A stretch of 64,000 bases of DNA, taken from NCBI RefSeq assembly GCF_032452875.1, contig NC_083885.1, forward strand, positions 36,931,925 to 36,995,924, in the 5' to 3' direction. Positions 40,643-51,929 of the stretch are shown in pieces (position 1 is the stretch's first letter; the number at the start of each line of letters is the position of its first letter). The DNA comes from Bos javanicus. Lineage: Eukaryota > Chordata > Mammalia > Artiodactyla > Bovidae. The notes under the pieces are model-generated. The model was not told where the DNA came from. It did not search any database and saw only the letters and a list, made by a program, of their open reading frames with translations. The translations under genes were made by a program, and so were the position numbers.

Positions 40643-41469
40643 ACATATGTAGAAGGACTCCACGTATAACTCATTTGGAGATAATGACAACTTTAACATG
40701 TGAGACCCTTTATGAAAGAGAAAAGGTCTTGATTGTGTGCCAGTGAATATTTGACTTCACTTCCAGGAAAATTTACAGGCTATAAAACTTTATACTTAAC
40801 AGTTGGGTAGGGGAGAGAAAAACTTGATGCAGAAGAAATATGACTTGAATTCAGTAAGTATATCTAGAATTCCTCTGGACTTTCCTGGGAGTGTCCCGGA
40901 GTTTCTTGTCTCTGCCTTTGACCTTGTTTTCTCTTCTGCCTGAAAATTGTTCTTGCCAACCCCCACTTACTTAGTCTCCAAGAAGCTACTGTGTTGTTCC
41001 CTCTGCAAACTGGTCCTGATTACCCAAATCAGAGTTTTCTCCAAGGACAGATTTGGACCCTTATTTCCCACCATACTTAAGACATTTCAAATCTAGCCCT
41101 CAGTGAGCAGTTATTACTTCTGCTTTGCATTGCAGTTACTTGGTTGTCTTCTTTAAGTAGGTTGAAAGTCAGGGACTGTTTTAGGGGACTTTTTCCTTAA
41201 ATGAACATTTCAACTTCTTTTTAATTTTTTGGGGGTGCTTTCATGATGACATAGTTCACATTTTTTATGTGTCTTAAAATATCTCCTATATTGTAGGACC
41301 TATAGCAGCCAGTTCAGTGCTCAATAAAAGTTGATGTAGTCTATTCATTCAACGGATTATTTAAAGAGGCCTCCTATTGGCCAGGTACTGCTTTGGAAGC
41401 TGGGTTATGGCTCCTGTCATCGTAATTTTTTTGTTGGGGGTAACAGATTATACATATACACATTCATGT

Positions 41470-41805
41470 GAAAGGCAGATAGTGCTAAGTTGAGGAAATA
41501 AGGAGAGAAAAAACAAATCAGGAAGGGACTGGGAGGAGGTGAAGGAAGAGATGAGTTGCGATTTTAAATAGTGTAACCAGGAAAGGCTTTACTGCAAGGG
41601 ACAGTTAAGCAAACATATGAAAGAGATGAGGGGGTGAGCCAACTGACTACCCAGGAAAAGAGCTTTCCAGGAAGAGGGGAAAAGCAAGTCCACAGACCCT
41701 CAGGATAGAGTGGCTGAAGCAGGGTACTGAGTCAAACTGCAGTTGGAGATGAGATGAAAGAAACAAAGGGGAGGGGTGGAAGGGACCACGTATGGACTTT
41801 ATGAA
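41470..41805 (+). mobile_element. L2 LINE fragment
   Basis: Old L2 flavour in sense: AGAGCTTTCCAGGAAGAGGG, AAAGCAAGTCCACAGACCCT, CGTATGGACTTTATGA. Confidence 0.5.
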
Positions 41806-41811
41806 AGAAAA

Positions 41812-41923
41812 GTGAAGTCTTTCAGTCGTGTCCGACTCTTTGTGACCCCATGGACTGTAGCCTACCAGGCTCCTCCGTCCATGGGATTTTTCCAGGCAAA
41901 AGTTCCGGAGTGGGCTGCCATTA
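41812..41923 (-). mobile_element. Bov-tA fragment (Bov-A half)
   Basis: Antisense: AGTCTTTCAGTCGTGTCCGA through AAAAGTTCCGGAGTGGGCTG. Confidence 0.85.
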
Positions 41924-42839
41924 TTCAGGATATATATTAAGCTTTTACTCCTTTAACCCACAGTGAGAGACTGCCTTGTCTAATCCCTTTTTTCCTTTGG
42001 GTGAACACCTACTCAAATGCCACCAAATCAAAGAGGCCTTCCCCTAGAATAGAATTAGTACAACTCCCATCTAGAGAACGTTACTAGAGAGATTTTAATA
42101 GTTTTATAGATGGGATTACTGTAAGAATTAAGGTGTTAAGAGAGGACTGTAGCTCCTTAAAAGGCCATCTCCTGGATGGATTTGGGATGGGAAAAGTAGA
42201 GACTAAATGCTCAACCAGTTTAATTTGTATGCATATCTGATCCCTCCAACTGGAAGACCTAAGAATAACAGACTAATTAGTGCACAGTGCTTAAGGCTAA
42301 TTAGGTGATTAATACTCATTTTAGTTAATGGTGATTGAAAGTGAAAAATTGAGCCTTCATTCAACTTGTCAAAGCTGAAGTTCTTGACCATTGGTAAAGA
42401 ATATGGACTTAAAATGTTTTATTTTCCAATTCATAAAGTTCTATCTAATCCATATATTATCGAAATGGGGTTAGTTTGGTGTGCTGGGGCATCTTATGGA
42501 CAACAGCAAAGGTTTCGGAGCTTTTCTAACCTTTGTTTTATGTCACAAGAACAGATGCTCCACAAGCTACTTTTGAGTTTCTACAGTCTAGAAACGTGCC
42601 TGGCACATAGTAGGCTTAGGGTTGTCAGGTATAGCAAATTAAAACATAGGATGCCCATTACATATGAGTTTTTTTTTTTAAACTATAAATATGTACTGTA
42701 CCAGACAATATTTTGGGGCACACCTCCGTATTAATGGCTGTTTAAAATTACAATTTAACTCGGTGTTCTGTATTTTATCTTGTCTGTTAACCCTAAGGAG
42801 TTCAATAAATATCTGTTGACTTAATAGATTGAACGCCTC

Positions 42840-42915
42840 CTCTCACCTGTAAAATGGAGCTAAGATAGACCCGCCCTCAGCGTTGATGGGAGGAGTAAAT
42901 GAAGCGCCTGGCACT
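42840..42915 (+). mobile_element. MIR 3' fragment
   Basis: TCTCACCTGTAAAATGGAGC through GGAGTAAATGAAGCGCCTGG. Confidence 0.6.
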
Positions 42916-43069
42916 CTGCGAGACTTCAATTTGTTTGCTGGGAGACCATCTAGCAAGTGGAAAATCCTCCCACTTTTTAAACATACAAGGGACAAGAAAG
43001 CCTTCTGGCCAGAGGTTCTCAGGCCCGGCCTAGGTTGCCCACACCTGAGGCCCGGCCAGCCTCTTCCGG

Positions 43070-43130
43070 GTCAGCTGACCGCGCGTGGTCACGTGACCTG
43101 GCCCGAGTGAGGGCTGTGGAAAGCGGAAGT
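43070..43130 (+). promoter_or_regulatory. WWP2: Palindromic E-boxes and ETS-type sites
   Basis: GTCAGCTGAC at 43070-43079 and GTCACGTGAC at 43088-43097 are two 10-bp perfect palindromes with centres 18 bp apart. The second is the full CLEAR/USF-type E-box. CTTCCGG (from 43063) and GCGGAAGT (43123-43130) are ETS-family core sites flanking them. Binding is inferred from motif. Confidence 0.6.
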
Positions 43131-43169
43131 GGGAGAGGAGTTGGGCGCCGCTTCTGTGGCCGCTGCAGG
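43120..43169 (+). other. WWP2: Probable WWP2 non-coding exon 1 (5' edge unknown)
   Basis: The sequence GCCGCTGCAG followed by GTAGCC offers a splice donor at about 43170, just downstream of the promoter motifs. The first WWP2 coding exon starts with 15 non-coding bases after an acceptor, so an upstream non-coding exon is required. The exact donor and cap site are inferred. Confidence 0.45.
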
Positions 43170-44444
43170 TAGCCAGCGCGGGCACTGGGGACGCAGCTGG
43201 CGGGTGGGGGCGCAGGGAAGTCCGGGGGCGGCAGGCGGCGCGGGGTGGGCCGGGGGAGGCGCGGCCCCGGCGCCGGGGGGCGGCGGCTTCCTGTGGGAGG
43301 GGCCTGGCGCGGCGGTTCCGGCCTCCGAGGAGGGGTGTCCCGACTCCCGCCCGAGCAGGGTGGGCGCGCCGCTGGCCGTGCGCGGGGGCTGCTCCGAGGT
43401 GGGCGCGAAGGCCGTCCTGGGTGCGGCGGCCAGCAAGTCGTCCCGGAAAGGGAAAGCATCATAGGTGCCAGGAATGAAGAGGAGTGACCTTTGTTGAGGA
43501 AGCGGAGCAGGGGGAAGGGGCGACTTGGGGGATTGAGTTGCAATGGGTCGCCTGAGAATGGGCGAGTGACGTGGTGGGGAAAAAAGGAGAAATTAGCAAG
43601 AAGATGCAGCGTGAGCCTCACCTGAGAGTCTTTTCCTTTCTTCCTCTTTGGAAATGATTGGTGCTCCAGACTTTGATTTTGTTCCCATTCAGTGTTTTAA
43701 ACTTTAGGAGGGATCATAGAATCTTGACCGTCTTGCTTTCGTCACACTCACTTAGTCTTGCTTGGGTAGGGTTTCCACTTCTTGGGAACCTGGTCCTTCA
43801 GATCATCTTTCTTAGCGGTTTGCTCAGATCAGATCAACTTCTAGACTTAAAAACAGAGTGTGGGCACGTTGCTATGGCCTTAAAGTGGCTTTTAACCTCC
43901 AGTGTTGAGCAAGACCTAGTCCCAGCATTACCTCACCAATATAGATATGCTGTAACCTTGGACAGTGTCTACCTACACTACTTTATGACTTTTCCTCTTT
44001 CTTCAGTTTAAATTATTCAGTTTGCTTTACCTTGTGACTGCTTATCTCCACGGGCTGTAACTAGGTAGCAAGACTGAACTGTGACCTGGATCATGATTTT
44101 GAAATTAAACACCTGTGCTAAAGCTGTTCGTCCTCCTTTTCTTCGTGTTTACTAACATTTGCAAAAGTGGAATGAATTTCACAGATGTGATGTTATTGGA
44201 GTGAATGTGTAAACTGGGCATTAACAGGAGTCAGAGTCGTTTTGGATTACAAGTAGGAAAAAAAAAATACTTTTCTAATGAATAATGAGTTCAAGTTTTT
44301 GGAGTACTTGACAAACATTTAAAAATTGATTTTTGTGGCAGCCCTGTGAGTTAGGTTGGGAAGGTGTTATTCCCATCTCAGAATGAACAAACAGACCTGA
44401 GAGAGATGACTTGATTTTTTTTTTTGACAATTTTTTGCTTTTTC

Positions 44445-44585
44445 TTATCTACTCATCTCTTTCTCCCTGCTAGACTGCAAATTCCTCAGGGGTAGAGTCC
44501 ATATCTTATTTGACTTATTTAACTACTAATCTAGTTCCTGGCACGTTGTAGGCACTTGGTAAGTGTTTGGTAAATAAATGAGTTC
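44445..44585 (-). mobile_element. L2 LINE 3' end
   Basis: Antisense: CTAGACTGCAAATTCCTCAG, GTTCCTGGCACGTTGTAGGC, TTTGGTAAATAAATGAG, the classic L2 terminus. Confidence 0.75.
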
Positions 44586-44744
44586 CTGAAGGTCACAGAC
44601 CTGTAAGTGGAGGACAAGATTTGAACCTGAGTCCTTGGTCTTCTCTTGTTAGATGTGCTTGCCATGTTCTGTTATTGCTACATGTGAAATGATGGGCATG
44701 ACATAAGGCTTGAGTTGGCTTCTCAGTCTCCTTCATTTAATGAC

Positions 44745-44915
44745 TACTTTCCCAGTTGCAAAGAGTTTATGACAGCATCTCATTTAATCTTTACCGTGAT
44801 CCTGTGAAGGTTGGAATTGTCCATATTCTGCAGAAGAAGAAACTGAGGCTTAGGGAAGTTCTTGCTTTAGAATCTGGAGTGAGTGACTGAGTAGGGACTC
44901 AGGCCCAGGCATTTT
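44745..44915 (+). mobile_element. MIR SINE
   Basis: TTTAATCTTTACCGTGATCC, CAGAAGAAGAAACTGAGGCT, AGGGACTCAGGCCCAGGC. Confidence 0.7.
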
Positions 44916-45469
44916 ATCCTTCAGCGCATTCTTTTCCATTTATAGAAGCAACATAAAGTTTTATTTTAAAATATTTTTTCAAGTTTATAAAGGATGACAT
45001 TTTAAGGGAAAGCTAGTACAGGTTATAGCGAAAATTGTGAACATGGAGTATAACTGAAGTTTAGAAAATCCTGTGCTATACTGTAGCTGCCTCTTCCTGG
45101 GAAAACACTTTTTCATTCAGTGAACATTTATAAGTGCCCACTCTGTGCCAGGCATTGTTTTAGAGTCACATTGTCCAGTGTGGTGGTCACTCTGCAGTGT
45201 TGAGCCCTGGAGTTAGGCTATGAATATAAAACACACACTATATTTTTGAAGTCTTAGTATGAAGAAAAAAGGCAAAATATTTAACTGACTTTTAAAAATA
45301 TTATAATACATGGTAATGTAAATATAATATGAATATGTGCTACAAATGATAGTATTTAAAGTTTATTGGGTTAAAACAATAGGATTGAAATTTCCTTTGC
45401 TTTTATTTTATAAAATGCTTCCTGAAAAATTAAAAATTATAGTGCACAGTGCTATTCTGAGCACCAGGA

Positions 45470-46469
45470 CTGTGTTACACAATGAAGGCAAAAACCCCTG
45501 TCCTTGTGGACCTTTAATTTTAGTGGTGAAAGGCACATGAACAAAATAACCAAGTAAATGCATATTATGTTGTAATAAAGGAGGGAGGCAGAATGTGGAG
45601 TGTTGCCTGGCATTAAAATTTTATTTATTAATAAAGTAATAAATATTAGCTGTACCAGGTCTTAGTTGTGGCACTCAGATCCTTAGTTGCAGCCCATGGG
45701 AACTTTAGTTGTGGTATTTGAACTCTCAGTTGGGGCATGTGGGATCTAGTTCCCTGGCCAGGGATTGAACCTGGGCCTGCTGCATTGGGAGCTCAGAGGC
45801 TTAGCCATTGGACAACCCGGGAAGTCTTGGCATTGCAATTTTGAAAAGAGTGCTTAGGAAGTCTTCCTGAGAAGGTAACAGTTGAGTGAATATCTGAAGG
45901 AGGTGAGAGGAGCCAAGTGGCTAAATGGGGACATAGTGGTCCAGACAGAGGGAAGAGCAAGCTCGAAAGCCCAAAGGATGGACCACCCTTGGCAGGTTGG
46001 TGGACTTGCCAGGAGACCAGTGTGATTGGAGTGGGTGGGTAAAGGGGAGGAGTGAAGAGGATGAGGTCAGAGAGGCGCTGGGGGTAAAGGGAGAGATGGG
46101 CAGGTTGTGGGAACCTTGCAGACCACTGTGAGGATGTTTGTTTTCACTCAGAGTGAGTTGGGGCCATTGGAGGATTTTGTGCAGTGGATTGGACACATTT
46201 CATCCTGTCTTTTAACAGACTCACTCTGGGTGCCTTGTGGAGAAAGCAAAGAGGAGTGAGGTAGAAGCAGGGAGACAAGTTTAGAGGCTCCTGCCGTGGT
46301 CCAGGTGAAGGATGGGTGGGTGGCAGTGATGGAGGTGGTCAGCAGCAGTTCGGCCTGGGTTTATTTTGAAGTACGCCTACAGCGGGGGTGGAGGCGATGT
46401 GAAAGGGAGAAAGGAGTCAAGGCAACGCAATCTGTGGTGTGAACACCTGGAAGAATGGAATTGCTACTA
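45470..46469 (+). mobile_element. L2 LINE body, interrupted
   Basis: Sense L2 before and after the CHR SINE at 45620-45826: GGTCCAGACAGAGGGAAGAG, GGATGAGGTCAGAGAGGCGC, GCCATTGGAGGATTTTGTGC, CAGACTCACTCTGGGTGCCT. It continues after the BovB to about 47650. Confidence 0.7.
45620..45827 (-). mobile_element. CHR-type SINE nested in L2
   Basis: Antisense: ATTAGCTGTACCAGGTCTTA through TTGGACAACCCGGGAAGTC. Confidence 0.78.
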
Positions 46470-46481
46470 ACTGAAACAGGA

Positions 46482-47470
46482 GGTTTCAGACCACCTGACC
46501 TGCCTCTTGAGAAACCTATATGCAGATCAGGAAGCAACAGTTAGAACTGGACGTGGAACAACAGACTGGTTCCAAATAGGAAAAGGAGTCCATCAAGGCT
46601 GTATATTGTCACCCTGCTTATTTAACTTCTATGCAGAGTACATCATGAGAAATGCTGGGCTGGAAGAAGCACAAGCTGGAATCAAGATTGCCGGGAGAAA
46701 TATCAATAACCTCAGATATGCAGATGACACCACCCTTATGGCAGAAAGTAAAGAGGAACTCAAAAGCCTCTTGATGAAAGTGAAAGAGGAGAGTGAAAAA
46801 GTTGGCTTAAAGCTCAACATTCAGAAAAGGAAGATCATGGCATCTGGTCCCATCACTTCATGGGAAATAGATGGGGAAACAGTGGAAACAGTGTCAGACT
46901 TTATTTTTTGGGCTCCAAAATCACTGCAGATGGTGATTGCAGCCATGAAATTAAAAGACGCTTACTACTTGGAAGGAAAGTTATGACCAACCTACACAGC
47001 ATATTCAAAAGCAGAGACATTGCCAACAAAGGTTCATCTAGTCAAGGCTACGGTTTTTCCAGTAGTCATGTATGGATGTGAAAGTTGGACTGTGAAGAAA
47101 GCTGAGTGCCGAAGAATTGATGCTTTTGAACTGTGGTATTGGAGAAGACTCTTGAGAGTCCCTTGGACTGCAAGGAGATCAGCCCTGGGATTTCTTTGGA
47201 AGGAATGATGCTAAAGCTGAAACTCCAGTACTTTTGCCACCTCATGCGAAGAGTTGACTCACTGGAAAAGACCCGGATACTGGGAGGGATTGGGGGCAGG
47301 AGGAGAAGGGGACGACAGAGGATGAGATGGCTGGATGGCATCAACGACTCAAAGGACATGAGTTTGGGTGAACTCCGGGAGTTGGTGATGGACAGGGAGG
47401 CCTGGCGTGCTGCGATTCATGGGGTCGCAAAGAGTCGGACACAACTGAGCAACTGAACTGAACTGAACTG
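46482..47470 (+). mobile_element. BovB LINE with TSD, nested in L2
   Basis: Sense 5'-truncated BovB of about 990 bp with the TSD ACTGAAACAGGA at 46470-46481 and 47471-47482. A 159-codon open stretch from 46507 retains the RT core: GVHQGCILSPCLFNFYAEYI and RYADDTTLMAESKEELKSLL, so the YADD catalytic motif is intact. Frameshifts follow near 46900 and a small deletion near 47180. It is better preserved than the copy in NQO1 intron 1 but still lacks the endonuclease and most of the RT. Confidence 0.94.
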
Positions 47471-48582
47471 ACTGAAACAGGAAGACTGTAGGAGAAACAA
47501 GGCTGGGGCTCAATTTCATTGACTCTGATTGTAGAATGCCCAGTGATGGTGTCATGGGCAGTTCAGTAGGGAAGTCCAGAGTCAGGCTGGGCTGGGGATG
47601 TGCCTGTGGAAGTGGTTAGCATGAGGAGGTGAGGAGACTGGGCAAGGTCACTTATGGCGTAATGTGGACACATAGCCAAGAGGAGTGCTAGAATTTAAAT
47701 TTTGAAACAAAAATCTTGGTTTATACTAGCAGGTATTTTAAGCATTGCAGTGTATTTTGGGGAGCTTGGTTTTCTCTCCTTTTCACTTTTCATCTAAAGA
47801 CCCTTTTGAATAACCACAAACTAATGGGTTTCTTTTCTTTCTAAGGAGGTGACTCTTCCAAGCATGTGTCTCTGTAGTGCCGCTGAAAATCTATTTGAGT
47901 TCCACTTTTTGGAATTAGTTGGGCTTTCTGGGTTGGCAACCAATTTAGAGACCTCCAGGAAGGATGGGAAAGAGACAGACAGCCCGCAAGGACGGGTAAT
48001 GACTTTTTACTGTTGGAAATGTGGGTTCTACCTAAGAGGTATTGAATGCATGTTGCCAGGCATCCTGCTGTTTTATAGATTTAAAACAAACAGAATCTCT
48101 CTGTGGTGAAGTGATCCATGCATGAGGTGGTGTAACTTAAGACATGGATGGGCTGGCGTTTGAATCTTGGTCTTCTGAACCCAGGTCTGATGCTTCTGTC
48201 AGCAGGACCTGTGGTAGTGGATGCGTGAACGTCAGCTTCCACTGGAATCAGGTCAGTGAACTGCTTTTGAATGACTTTGGGTCGCTTCAGACAGTTTTAG
48301 ACTCTTGAATTTCTGAGAGGTAGGGACAAAAGGGAAAATCTTGTTTCTCTTAAAAAGAACCAACTGAATCTTTTTGAGAAGGTTGCAGTCCCCTGCTCCT
48401 GCTTCTCCCCCAGCAGCTTGAAAAACATTCAGTGCTTCCAGTCCCCACGTTAATCACTCCTTCCAGGAAAATGCCAGCTATCAAGACTTGGCAGCCCTGA
48501 CCTAGGGCAGGTCCTCTTTCTGTGTCACCCATGCCTTTTGCTTCCTGTTTTGTCCTTGGAACTGCTTTCCAGTCTCCTCTCT

Positions 48583-48696
48583 CTGTTTTATTTTGGCCAG
48601 CTGTGCAGCTTGCAATTCCCCAGCCAGGGTTTGAACCTGGGTCACAACAGTGAACACCCAGAATCCTAACCACTAGGCCACCAGGGAACATCCCTG
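48583..48696 (-). mobile_element. CHR-type SINE
   Basis: Antisense: ATTTTGGCCAGCTGTGCAGC through CTAGGCCACCAGGGAACATC. Confidence 0.75.
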
Positions 48697-49034
48697 TCTC
48701 TTTTATTACTAACTTACAGTCCCACTGTGCTTCCAGTGCTGTGACCTCCCCTGTCCCTCCCTCTCTTTTTATGTGCTTGGTCTTTGTACGGATGGCCTTA
48801 GGCCAAGTTCAGTTCCATTTGATTGCTTTTCAAGATGGGTCTTTGGAGGATGGAAGGGAACTCAGTGGTGGACAGAGGAAAGAGGCCAAGAAAGAAGCAT
48901 TGATGTTGGAAAAGCATGAGAGGGTGGGGGAAAGAGGAATCTTCTGAACAGACCTGTCTCATCCACTTCTTTCAAGAAGTGGATACAGAATGGATCTGTG
49001 CTTATGAATAAGAAGCTCTGCCTATTTCTACCTG

Positions 49035-49368
49035 TTGTTTTAAAAAAATATTTGTTTATTTATTTCGGGCTGTGCTGGGTCTTCAGTGCTGCACGGGCTT
49101 TTCCCCAGTTGCAGTGAGTGGGGGCTACTCTCTCGTTGGGGCGAGCATGGACTTCTTACTGTGGTGCCTTCTCTTGTTGTGGGGCATGCACTCGAGTGTG
49201 TAGCTTCAGTAGCTTCAGCTTTCAGGCTCTGGAGCACAGACTCTAATTACTTTGGCACAAGGTCTTAGATGCTCTGTGGCATGTGGCATCTTCCTGGACG
49301 AGCGATCAAACCAGTGTTTCCAGTACTGGCAGGTGGATTCTTTACCACTGAGGCACCAGGGAAGCCCT
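49035..49368 (-). mobile_element. Long CHR-type SINE
   Basis: Antisense 330-bp copy: GGGCTGTGCTGGGTCTTCAG, GTGGCATCTTCCTGGACGAG, ACTGAGGCACCAGGGAAGCC. Confidence 0.85.
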
Positions 49369-49567
49369 TCTACCTATTTTTTAATTAAAAATAAAATCTT
49401 AGTGCTGGTGAGTTGTCTTTGCTCTTCCCTACCTCATCTGCTGTGCAAGTTCTTCTGTCTCAAGATCAGTGTTCAGTGGTTCCTTGAGTCAAACGTGGGT
49501 CAAGAATTTCAGGAATCTCAGAGCTGGAATTTCAACATCAAGAACACGTTTAGCTTGTAGTAATCCT

Positions 49568-49755
49568 TAAAGAGCACTTAGTAGTTATTTGCTGGCTGCT
49601 TTACCTGAACTCGTTTATTCCCTATGATCATCTTACAAGGTAAGCATTAAATGCTATCATTAGGTTCATGTCACAGACTAGGAAACTGAAATTTAGAGAG
49701 GATGAGAAGTAACTTGTCCAGTGCCACGTGATGGCTAGTGACTGATGAAGTAGTC
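49568..49755 (+). mobile_element. MIR SINE
   Basis: TCATCTTACAAGGTAAGCAT, GACTAGGAAACTGAAATTTA, AACTTGTCCAGTGCCACGTG. Confidence 0.68.
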
Positions 49756-50238
49756 TGTTTCCAAAAGATTTACTTACTGGTCTAAAATGTTCTTGCTGAA
49801 GTTGGGTGATAAGAATAATCAAGTACTTCAGACACTGTCACTTGCTAAATCTGATGTGTGGTTGCTTTCTCCTGCCAAGAGCTCTCTGAGGATTTATTTA
49901 ATGGGGGTCTCTTAGATCAAGATATCTGAGTCCCAAAGGGCAGGAGCCTCATGGCATTCTGCATTTCCAGGGCCTGGCATAGACCCGGGGCTCACCAGGG
50001 GTCTGTGAACATGTGTTGAAAGACTGACCCAGGCTCAGGACTGGTTGGGTTGAATCAAAGGGGTTTGGAAGAGGTGTAGTCAGAAGGCCAGATGCCCTCT
50101 TGCTGGAGGTGCCCTTGACAGTTATAGTCCCCTGCCGTGACCCCTGCAGATACCAAATCTGCCATTGCTAAGTGAGAAGTGTCAGTCACTCAGTTGTATC
50201 TGACTCTTTATGAACCCATGCTTAAAGAATCAACCTAT

Positions 50239-50352
50239 CCTGGGAATTCTAGTGGCTGGGACTGGCACTTTCACTGTGGTGGTCCACGTTCAATCCCTGG
50301 TCAGGGAAGTGAGATCCTGCAAGTCGTGCAGACCAGCCAACTGCAGCAACGT
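50239..50352 (+). mobile_element. CHR-type SINE
   Basis: Diverged sense copy: GGGAATTCTAGTGGCTGGGA, CAATCCCTGGTCAGGGAAGT. A short Bov-A scrap (50180-50222) precedes it. Confidence 0.6.
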
Positions 50353-50374
50353 AAGAATCAACCCGTCCTAATAA

Positions 50375-50800
50375 CACAAACATTGAGTTGTCCATTGGCT
50401 GATGAATGGGTAAACAAAATGCGGTCTGTTCTTACAAATGGAATGTTACTCAGCTAGAAAAAGAAATGAAATACTGATACCTGCTACAGTGTGGGGAACC
50501 TTGAAAACATTATGCTAATGAAAGAAACCAGATGTAAAAGACTACATATTGTTTGATTTCATTTATTTGAAATATCCAGGATAGGCAGATCCAGAGAGAC
50601 AGAAGAGGTTAGTGGTTAGGGACAGGGGAGCACAGATGAGTTAGAAGTGACTATTGGTTTCTTTTGGGGTGATGGAAATGTTCCAGAATTCAATAGTGGT
50701 GATGGTTGTACAACTCTCTGAATATACCAAAGCTCACCAAATTGTATGCTTTAAAAGGGTGAACTTACGGTGCCTGAACTATATTTCAACAAAAACAAAG
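50375..50800 (+). mobile_element. Old L1 3' end (L1M-like)
   Basis: Sense: GAATGTTACTCAGCTAGAAA, CACCAAATTGTATGCTTTAA, GAACTATATTTCAACAAAAA. Confidence 0.7.
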
Positions 50801-50848
50801 AGTCAGCCATGTATTTTCACCTCTATTCTGTCCAGGTCAAGTCAAGAA

Positions 50849-51030
50849 TTGTTTTTCTATTTTAATTGCACTGGGTCTTTGGTGTGGCACTTGGTCTTCT
50901 GTTGGTCTGGAGCATGAGCTCAGTAGTTGCCCTGAGGCCTGTGAGATCTTAGTCCCCCCACCAGGAATTGAATCCGTGCCCCCAGCAGTCAAAGTGCAGA
51001 GTCCTACCTCTGGATTGCCAGGGGATTCTG
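50849..51030 (-). mobile_element. CHR-type SINE
   Basis: Antisense, diverged: TTAATTGCACTGGGTCTTTG through TGGATTGCCAGGGGATTC. Confidence 0.72.
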
Positions 51031-51470
51031 CAGTCACATCTCTTACCACTATTATCCTCCTCTTTCTCTGCCCTCCAGCAGCACTGGCCCCCTTTTGTTC
51101 CTTACACTCTCAAGAATCTTGGTACAGTTTGGTACAATCTCAAGAGCTTTTGTTCTTGCCCTTTTATCTGCCTGGAATGTTCTTTATTTGGTTGCTTTGG
51201 GTCTTAGTTGCATCATGCAGGATCTTTTGTTGCTGTGCACAGACTCTCTAGTTGTGGTGTTTGGGCTCAGTAGTTGCGAAGCTCTGGCTTAGTTGCTCCA
51301 TGCCATGGGAGATCCCTGCATAACAAGGCGGTTTCTTAACCACTGGACCACTCGGGAAGCCCCTTTCTGCTTGGCATGTTCTAAGGCAGATACCCTCAGT
51401 TTCCTTCTTCAGACCTTTGCTCGGAAGGGAAAATCCCCTTCTAAATGAGACTTGGCTTGTCTGCAACCTT
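51031..51470 (-). mobile_element. L2 LINE fragment interrupted by a CHR SINE
   Basis: Antisense L2 phrases flank the SINE at 51182-51363: CTCCAGCAGCACTGGCCCCC, TCTGCCTGGAATGTTCTTTA, then TTCTTCAGACCTTTGCTCGG. Confidence 0.6.
51182..51363 (-). mobile_element. CHR-type SINE nested in L2
   Basis: Antisense: TTGCTTTGGGTCTTAGTTGC through CTGGACCACTCGGGAAGCCC. Confidence 0.78.
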
Positions 51471-51668
51471 TAAAATCTTACTTCCAGCTCCTACCACCAA
51501 ATCCCTGTGTTCCTTCACTGCTTTGTTTTCCCCTTCTCTAGTTCTCTTGTTTGTTTCCTATTTGACGTCGCCTCCCCACACACGCCATTTCCCTCAGTAC
51601 CCATCTTTTACTGTATAAAGAAGCCAGTGGGTGGAGCTTCATTTATTCCTTCTCTCATGCTCTTTCCT

Positions 51669-51907
51669 GGTAGCTTAGTGGTAAAGACTCTCTCTGCAGT
51701 GCAGATGACACAGGAGACTTGGTTTGATCCTTGGGTCAGGAAGATCCCCTGGAGGTGGAAATGGCAACTCACTCCAGTATTCTTGCCAGGAAAATTCCAC
51801 GGACAGAGGAGCCTGGCTGGCTACAGTCCATGGGGTTGCAAAGAGTCGGACATGACTGGGCATTCACGCGTGCGCACGTGTACACGCAGACGCACGCACG
51901 CACGCAC
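51669..51907 (+). mobile_element. Bov-tA SINE with CG/CA-rich tail and TSD
   Basis: Sense Bov-tA, GGTAGCTTAGTGGTAAAGAC through GAGTCGGACATGACTGGG. The tail is replaced by a GCGCAC/ACGC repeat. The TSD GCTCTTTCCT is at 51659-51668 and 51908-51917. Confidence 0.92.
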
Positions 51908-51908
51908 G
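51870..51908 (+). repeat. Alternating purine-pyrimidine microsatellite
   Basis: TGCGCACGTGTACACGCAGA then (CGCA)n; almost entirely alternating purine-pyrimidine, so Z-DNA-prone, and grown from the SINE tail. Confidence 0.85.
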
Positions 51909-51929
51909 CTCTTTCCTATGTGTAGATAT

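Larger units (their letters stand above)
36611..43000. other. NOB1-WWP2 intergenic region
   Basis: A 6.4-kb divergent spacer between two CpG islands. Apart from the listed repeats I see nothing in 38130-38575, 38615-39460 (a faint L2-like flavour), 39700-40090, 40650-41460 and 41930-42835. Confidence 0.75.
43000..43560. promoter_or_regulatory. WWP2: WWP2 CpG-island promoter
   Basis: A dense run of CpG with very high GC begins abruptly near 43020 and fades after about 43560. It lies ~17.3 kb upstream of the first WWP2 coding exon and is the only CpG island on that side. It is TATA-less and contains palindromic E-boxes and ETS sites upstream of a plausible first-exon donor. Confidence 0.8.

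Noticed and set aside
43019..43621. Long open frames on both strands in the WWP2 CpG island
   Set aside because: Stops are rare because of extreme GC content. The proteins are low-complexity Pro/Arg/Ala or Gly-rich with no recognisable domain.
51870..51908. CRISPR-like direct repeats
   Set aside because: It is a simple CGCA microsatellite at a SINE tail. Nothing in this vertebrate window resembles a CRISPR array.
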